32,406 nt of DNA from NAT127 sp041655035 (GTDB lineage: Bacteria > Pseudomonadota > Gammaproteobacteria > Pseudomonadales > Porticoccaceae): assembly GCA_041655035.1 (NCBI GenBank), contig JBAZCN010000025.1, positions 1-32,406 of the forward strand, written 5' to 3'. The position numbers and the translations under genes were made by a program. The notes beneath the pieces were generated by a model. The model ran no database searches, was not told the origin of the DNA, and was given only the letters and a program-made list of their open reading frames with translations. Positions 30,159 to 32,406 of the stretch are shown piece by piece. Every line of letters begins with the position of its first letter. Position 1 is the stretch's first letter.

Positions 30159-30455
30159 TTATTCAGCTGTGGCAAAGTCAATTTCTTGACCCTGCGCCAG
30201 ACGTACATAGGCCTTTTTCCAGTCGGACTGGCGGCCAATGCCATGGCGGGTTCGCTTGCTTTTACCCTTGACATTAAGCACGCGGACGTCTTCAACCTGG
30301 ACACCAAACAGCTGCTGCACAGCGGCTTTGACTTCACGCTTGTTGGCGTCTCGGGCCACCTTGAATACAACCTGATTGCCCTGCTCAGCAACATTCGTCG
30401 CTTTTTCAGAGACTTGCGGCGCAATCAGCACCTTGAAGATGCGTTCTTTGTTCAT
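30159..30455 (-). CDS. rplW: 50S ribosomal protein L23
   Basis: L23 at the tunnel exit is the docking site for trigger factor and SRP. The 98-residue product (100 in E. coli) has KVLIAPQVSEKATNVAEQGNQVVFKVARDANK, EVKAAVQQLFGVQVEDVRVLNVKGK and the RRHGIGRQSDWKKAYVRL-like end. Its ATG overlaps the rplD end by 4 bp, so the genes are coupled. Confidence 0.96.
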   Translation of the reverse strand: MNKERIFKVLIAPQVSEKATNVAEQGNQVVFKVARDANKREVKAAVQQLFGVQVEDVRVLNVKGKSKRTRHGIGRQSDWKKAYVRLAQGQEIDFATAE

Positions 30456-31066
30456 GCCAGCATCTCCTCTACTTTTTTCAATGCAGGTACTGTAACCAGT
30501 ACTTTCTCAAAGCCGATCAGACTCACCGGATCGACACCGAGGGCATCGCGCACATCCACCTTATGAAGATTGCGCGACGACAGGTACAGGTTGCGATCCA
30601 CCTCTTCGGTGACGATCAGCACATTATCGAGACCCAGCTGGCCGAGCTTGGTCATCAGCGCCTTGGTCTTGGGCTCCTCGATTCCGAAGTCCTCCACCAC
30701 CACCAGGCGATCCTGACGCGCCAGCTCAGAGAAAATTGACCGCATGGCAGCGCGATACATCTTCTTGTTGATCTTCTGAGTATGATCCTGAGGGCGGGCC
30801 GCGAAAGTCACACCGCCAGTGCGCCACAGGGGGCTGCGGATGGTTCCCGCACGTGCCCGACCACTGCCTTTCTGGCGCCACGGCTTCTTGCCGCCACCAG
30901 AAACTTCGGAGCGGGTTTTCTGAGCCCGGCTACCCTGGCGACCAGCCGCCATGTAAGCCACGACCGCCTGATGCACCAGGTCCTGGTTGAAGTCTTTGCC
31001 AAAAGCGTCATCGGATACCGTGATGGTTCCCGCTGCGCCCTGACCGTTGGAAATAGTAAGCTCCAT
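30452..31066 (-). CDS. rplD: 50S ribosomal protein L4
   Basis: L4 has a loop that reaches the exit tunnel; in E. coli it also represses its own operon at the rpsJ leader. The 204-residue product (201 in E. coli) has HQAVVAYMAAGRQGSRAQKTRSEVSGGGKKPWRQKGSGRARAG, the tunnel loop, and the C-terminal NVLIVTEEVDRNLYLSSRNL. It lies 12 bp after rplC. Confidence 0.97.
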   Translation of the reverse strand: MELTISNGQGAAGTITVSDDAFGKDFNQDLVHQAVVAYMAAGRQGSRAQKTRSEVSGGGKKPWRQKGSGRARAGTIRSPLWRTGGVTFAARPQDHTQKINKKMYRAAMRSIFSELARQDRLVVVEDFGIEEPKTKALMTKLGQLGLDNVLIVTEEVDRNLYLSSRNLHKVDVRDALGVDPVSLIGFEKVLVTVPALKKVEEMLA

Positions 31067-31078
31067 AGGTTGATCCCC

Positions 31079-31714
31079 TTAAGCCTTTACTGCGGGGCTG
31101 ACGATCACATCACCGCCCGGAGCGCCGGGAACGGCGCCTTTGATCAACAGCAGGTTGCGCTCGACATCGACACGAACAACCTCGAGGTTTTGCACAGTGA
31201 CACGCTCTGCACCCATGTGACCAGCCATTTTCTTACCCTTGAAAACCCGGCCCGGGGACTGGTTCTGACCGATGGAACCAGGCGCGCGGTGAGACAGCGA
31301 GTTGCCGTGGGTGGCATCCTGCATGCTGAAGTTCCAGCGCTTGACCACACCCTGAAAGCCTTTGCCCTTTGAGACACCAGTGACATCGACCACCTGGCCA
31401 GCCTGGAAGCGCTCCACCGTGAGAGTAGAGCCGACTTCGAACTGCTCTTCGGCACCATCGAGGCGAAGTTCCCACAGACCGCGACCAGCCTCCACACCAG
31501 CTTTGGCGTAGTGACCTGCAAGGGATTTGGTTACACGGGAGGCGCGACGGCTGCCGACGGCAACCTGAACGGATGCATAGCCATCCGTCTCATCGCTTTT
31601 GACCTGAGTGATGCGATTGGGGTCAACCTCAATCACAGTCACCGGGATAGAGACACCAGCGTCAGTAAAAACGCGGGTCATGCCGCACTTGCGGCCGACG
31701 ATTCCAACACTCAT
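31079..31714 (-). CDS. rplC: 50S ribosomal protein L3
   Basis: L3 reaches the peptidyl transferase centre and is an early assembly protein. The 211-residue product (209 in E. coli) begins MSVGIVGRKCGMTRVFTDAG and contains VTGVSKGKGFQGVVKRWNF, then HRAPGSIGQNQSPGRVFKGKKMAGHMG with the Gln that is methylated in E. coli. GAGG precedes the start. The 97-bp gap from rpsJ is longer than usual. Confidence 0.97.
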   Translation of the reverse strand: MSVGIVGRKCGMTRVFTDAGVSIPVTVIEVDPNRITQVKSDETDGYASVQVAVGSRRASRVTKSLAGHYAKAGVEAGRGLWELRLDGAEEQFEVGSTLTVERFQAGQVVDVTGVSKGKGFQGVVKRWNFSMQDATHGNSLSHRAPGSIGQNQSPGRVFKGKKMAGHMGAERVTVQNLEVVRVDVERNLLLIKGAVPGAPGGDVIVSPAVKA

Positions 31715-31778
31715 TTTTGAACCTCTTGGTGTACGGGGCTTTTACCCGCTATGGCCGCCCATTTCAGAGCGTTACACA

Positions 31779-31804
31779 CCCCAAACGGGGCTTTAGGCTT
31801 TTTT
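31779..31804 (+). other. Hairpin with T-run in the rpsJ-rplC gap
   Basis: CCCC (31779-31782) and GGGG (31787-31790) form a short stem, and six Ts stand at 31799-31804 when read on the plus strand. No plus-strand gene ends here, and the stem is only 4 bp, so a terminator role is doubtful. On the minus strand the same stem sits in the spacer between rpsJ and rplC, with no T-run after it. Confidence 0.25.
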
Positions 31805-31811
31805 GCAACAA

Positions 31812-32123
31812 TCAGCCAAGACTGATCTGTACATCCACGCCAGCAGCCAAGTCCAACTTCATCAGGGCATCGACGGTCTTATCCGTCGGCCCAACGATAT
31901 CCAGAAGCCGTTTGTGGGTGCGAATCTCATACTGATCGCGCGCATCCTTGTTGACGTGCGGAGAGATCAATACTGTAAATCTTTCCTTGCGAGTGGGCAG
32001 CGGAATCGGACCACGGATCTGGGCTCCGGTGCGCTTTGCCGTCTCGACAATCTCCTGGGTCGAAGTGTCGATCAGCTTATGATCGAAAGACTTCAGACGA
32101 ATTCTAATACGCTGACTCTGCAT
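31812..32123 (-). CDS. rpsJ: 30S ribosomal protein S10 (NusE)
   Basis: S10 is part of the small-subunit head and, as NusE, pairs with NusB in antitermination and links to NusG. The 103-residue product equals the E. coli length: MQSQRIRIRLKSFDHKLID, GPIPLPTRKERFTVLISPHVNKDARDQYEIRTHKRLL, and a short end DVQISLG. The start at 32123 is the family start; the frame runs 32 codons further but crosses the promoter. It is the first gene of the S10 group and has its own promoter. Confidence 0.97.
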   Translation of the reverse strand: MQSQRIRIRLKSFDHKLIDTSTQEIVETAKRTGAQIRGPIPLPTRKERFTVLISPHVNKDARDQYEIRTHKRLLDIVGPTDKTVDALMKLDLAAGVDVQISLG

Positions 32124-32148
32124 GGAACCACGAACTCCAGTTACTTTG

Positions 32149-32187
32149 CTCCCAGCCTCTGCTGAAAACCCCCTGCAAAAGGGAGGC
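32149..32187 (-). promoter_or_regulatory. S10 operon leader with alternative pairings
   Basis: In the leader CUCCC (32185-32181) can pair with GGGGG (32173-32169, followed by four Us) or with GGGAG (32153-32149), while GCCUC (32187-32183) can pair with GAGGC (32159-32155). The pairings are mutually exclusive, as in an attenuator. However, the expected transcription start (about 32184) falls at the 5' arm, so this may instead be a 5' hairpin of the mRNA. It does not obviously copy the E. coli L4-responsive leader. Confidence 0.3.
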
Positions 32188-32190
32188 GAG

Positions 32191-32219
32191 ATTTTAAGTT
32201 CGCTTAAGCAGGGTGTCAA
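32191..32219 (-). promoter_or_regulatory. Near-consensus sigma70 promoter of the S10 operon
   Basis: On the minus strand a perfect TTGACA (32219-32214) and TAAAAT (32196-32191) are separated by exactly 17 bp. Transcription would begin near 32184, about 60 nt before the rpsJ start. The strength fits a ribosomal operon, and its place after the tuf terminator means rpsJ need not be read from tuf. Confidence 0.85.
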
Positions 32220-32248
32220 GCAAAAAAGAAGATTGGAACAGTGTTTGT

Positions 32249-32286
32249 TGCGAAAACGACGGCGCGGGGTTGAGCCCGACCGCCGT
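32249..32286 (-). terminator. Terminator after tuf
   Basis: ACGGCG (32259-32264) and CGCCGT (32281-32286) form the outer stem, with GGGG/CCC pairing inside. On the minus strand it is followed by CGTTTTCG; on the plus strand by five Ts. It starts 18 bp after the tuf stop and precedes the rpsJ promoter, so it separates the two units. Confidence 0.7.
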
Positions 32287-32303
32287 TTTTGCCACGCGCT
32301 GTT

Positions 32304-32406
32304 TACTGGATGATTTTGGCTACCACGCCGGCGCCGACAGTGCGGCCACCTTCGCGGATCGCAAAACGCAGGCCATCTTCCATCGCGATCGGCGCAATCA
32401 ACGTCA
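32304..32406 (-). CDS. tuf: Elongation factor Tu, C-terminal end (cut by window end)
   Basis: Only the last 33 complete codons are inside the window. They read TLIAPIAMEDGLRFAIREGG, then RTVGAGVVAKIIQ and TAA, the end of domain III of EF-Tu, which delivers aminoacyl-tRNA to the ribosome. The position just upstream of rpsJ is usual for the str-S10 junction in gammaproteobacteria. The reading frame continues beyond the right edge. Confidence 0.95.

Noticed and set aside
1..32406. Mobile elements, CRISPR arrays, tRNA or rRNA genes, prophage
   Set aside because: I looked for transposase-like proteins, regularly spaced repeats, tRNA-like cloverleaf sequence with CCA ends and rRNA segments and saw none.

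Overview
The window looks like the chromosome of a moderately GC-rich gammaproteobacterium. Protein sequences and gene order fit the Pseudomonadales/Cellvibrionales side of the class: amgK-murU sits divergent to lptD-surA-pdxA-rsmA-apaG-apaH, ispA follows xseB, and the full S10-spc-alpha order is present. The lineage is inferred from gene content only; there is no 16S gene in the window. Nothing looks recently acquired: no insertion sequence, phage gene, tRNA or CRISPR was seen.

Layout. Positions 2-595 (+) hold the 3' end of purK, followed by a tandem universal stress protein gene (735-1538, +) and a convergent small HNH endonuclease gene (1632-2195, -). Next is a 570-bp non-coding stretch (2196-2765), then xseB-ispA-dxs (2766-5858, +), which makes the exonuclease VII small subunit and the precursors of isoprenoids. 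A cytochrome c lipoprotein and a small protein of unknown function follow on the plus strand. A DUF815-type AAA+ ATPase (-) is divergent from an HTH protein (+). An aromatic/aspartate aminotransferase, murU and amgK lie on the minus strand. The envelope and RNA-maintenance block lptD-surA-pdxA-rsmA-apaG-apaH (11443-18350, +) runs head-on into the ribosomal supercluster. That cluster, on the minus strand from 32123 down to 18418, is rpsJ-rplC-rplD-rplW-rplB-rpsS-rplV-rpsC-rplP-rpmC-rpsQ, then rplN-rplX-rplE-rpsN-rpsH-rplF-rplR-rpsE-rpmD-rplO-secY-rpmJ, then rpsM-rpsK-rpsD-rpoA-rplQ. The 3' end of tuf enters at the right edge.

The most interesting element is in the gap before xseB. On the minus strand there is a candidate small RNA of about 154 nt (about 2630 to 2477). 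It carries eight GGA motifs in 85 nt, several in hairpin loops, and three match the CANGGANG core bound by RsmA/CsrA proteins. It ends in a hairpin with a T-run. About 65 bp upstream of the probable start lies an 18-bp palindrome of the form TGTAGG-N6-CCTACA, very close to the GacA/UvrY/LetA-type activator site. This looks like a CsrA/RsmA-titrating RNA of the RsmY/RsmZ/CsrB class, and the palindrome also sits just upstream of a possible xseB-ispA-dxs promoter.

Other regulatory signals worth attention are a triple inverted repeat upstream of the usp gene, a near-consensus promoter for rpsJ, a promoter plus possible pseudoknot leader before rpsM, and a bidirectional terminator between apaH and rplQ. 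The rest is ordinary core genome.
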